From Legionella jamestowniensis (GTDB lineage Bacteria > Pseudomonadota > Gammaproteobacteria > Legionellales > Legionellaceae): a stretch of DNA of 64,000 nucleotides. Under the pieces are notes generated by a model that was not told where the DNA came from, did not search any database, and was given only the letters and a program-made list of their open reading frames with translations. Below are positions 63,715 through 64,000 of the stretch, piece after piece. How positions within the stretch are numbered: position 1 is the stretch's first letter; the number at the start of each line of letters is the position of its first letter. A program made the translations under genes and the position numbers. The stretch spans positions 1,177,354-1,241,353 of the forward strand of contig NZ_LNYG01000013.1 of the NCBI RefSeq assembly GCF_001467745.1, written 5' to 3'.

Positions 63715-64000
63715 TGAATAAAAAAAAGAATAAAAAGCGCACCAGCATCTGTGATTTGCTGCAGCAAGTCATTGAAAAGCATCAGAATGATACTTCTTTA
63801 ACCTATGGAGAATTGGTAAAGGCTTTTGGTGATCAAGCCTTCGGTTTAATAATTATTCTTTTTGCTTTACCCAGCGCATTGCCTATTTCTATTATTCCAG
63901 GTTTTTCTTTTATTTTTGGTTTACCTATTGTGTTTATCGCCATTCATATCATTATTGCCCGGCGCACGTTATGGCTACCGCAAAAATTGGCCAATCATCG
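63715..64000 (+). CDS. ExoD-like exopolysaccharide synthesis protein, cut by window edge
   Basis: The frame starts at a TTG (63715) and is open to the edge, giving 95 codons. The start reads NKKKNKKRTSICDLLQQVIE, then LTYGELVKAFGDQAFGLIII and LFALPSALPISIIPGFSF, the ExoD family pattern. A GAGAAG is six bases upstream. ExoD is a membrane protein needed for exopolysaccharide production in rhizobia; its molecular role is unclear. Whether it works with the 5-12 kb polysaccharide genes is unknown. Confidence 0.75.

Overview
The window is a chromosomal segment of a Legionella-type gammaproteobacterium, most likely family Legionellaceae. It is AT-rich, and its core is the replication-origin neighbourhood: rpmH-rnpA-yidD-yidC-mnmE on the minus strand and dnaA-dnaN-recF-gyrB on the plus strand, then hfq-hflX. 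An astacin protease (LegP type) and an effector-like gene sit next to mnmE, and a phospholipase C of the PlcC/CegC1 type lies beyond hflX. As I recall it, this is the layout around dnaA in L. pneumophila. No transposase, integrase, tRNA, rRNA or CRISPR array was seen.

Layout. 0-5 kb: truncated LpoA lipoprotein, rsmI, a secreted DUF1566-type protein and an AlkB-type membrane hydroxylase. 5-12.8 kb: a four-gene minus-strand operon (giant TPR outer-membrane protein, sugar-nucleotide epimerase, UDP-sugar dehydrogenase, membrane GT2 synthase) that looks like a self-contained exopolysaccharide synthesis and export system, with a divergent orphan GspG-type pseudopilin. 12.8-20.7 kb: acyl-CoA dehydrogenase, LegP, a methyltransferase/FAD-reductase pair, a membrane protein and a putative cysteine-protease-like effector behind a PmrA-box-like promoter. 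20.7-33.2 kb: origin housekeeping block with DnaA boxes and two perfect parS sites. 33.5-35.2 kb: two accessory genes, one with deaminase zinc-site residues. 35.5-37 kb: hfq and hflX.

37-50 kb is the host-interaction and metabolism section: a eukaryote-like sterol reductase, a dicarboxylate/amino-acid symporter, an 803-residue protein with a GT-B-like motif, a frameshifted gene bracketed by a 30-bp direct repeat, zinc alcohol dehydrogenase, TlpA-like thioredoxin, phospholipase C, pirin, WrbA and a eukaryotic-type Ser/Thr kinase. 50-64 kb: TauE/SafE transporter, darP-rlmKL, DUF2188, a protein with a papain/transglutaminase-like Cys-His-Asp pattern, Mpo1-like, NagZ-like, several small unknown proteins, tag, PagP, an APC permease and a truncated ExoD-like protein. 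Short palindromic repeats of two families lie between genes at 24.5, 53.7, 58.9 and 59.5 kb.

The most interesting material is the polysaccharide operon, the group of putative host-directed enzymes (two cysteine-hydrolase-like proteins, deaminase-like protein, PLC, kinase, astacin, GT-B-like protein, sterol reductase), and the paired parS sites. Functions of the putative effectors come from residue patterns read by eye and carry the confidence stated.
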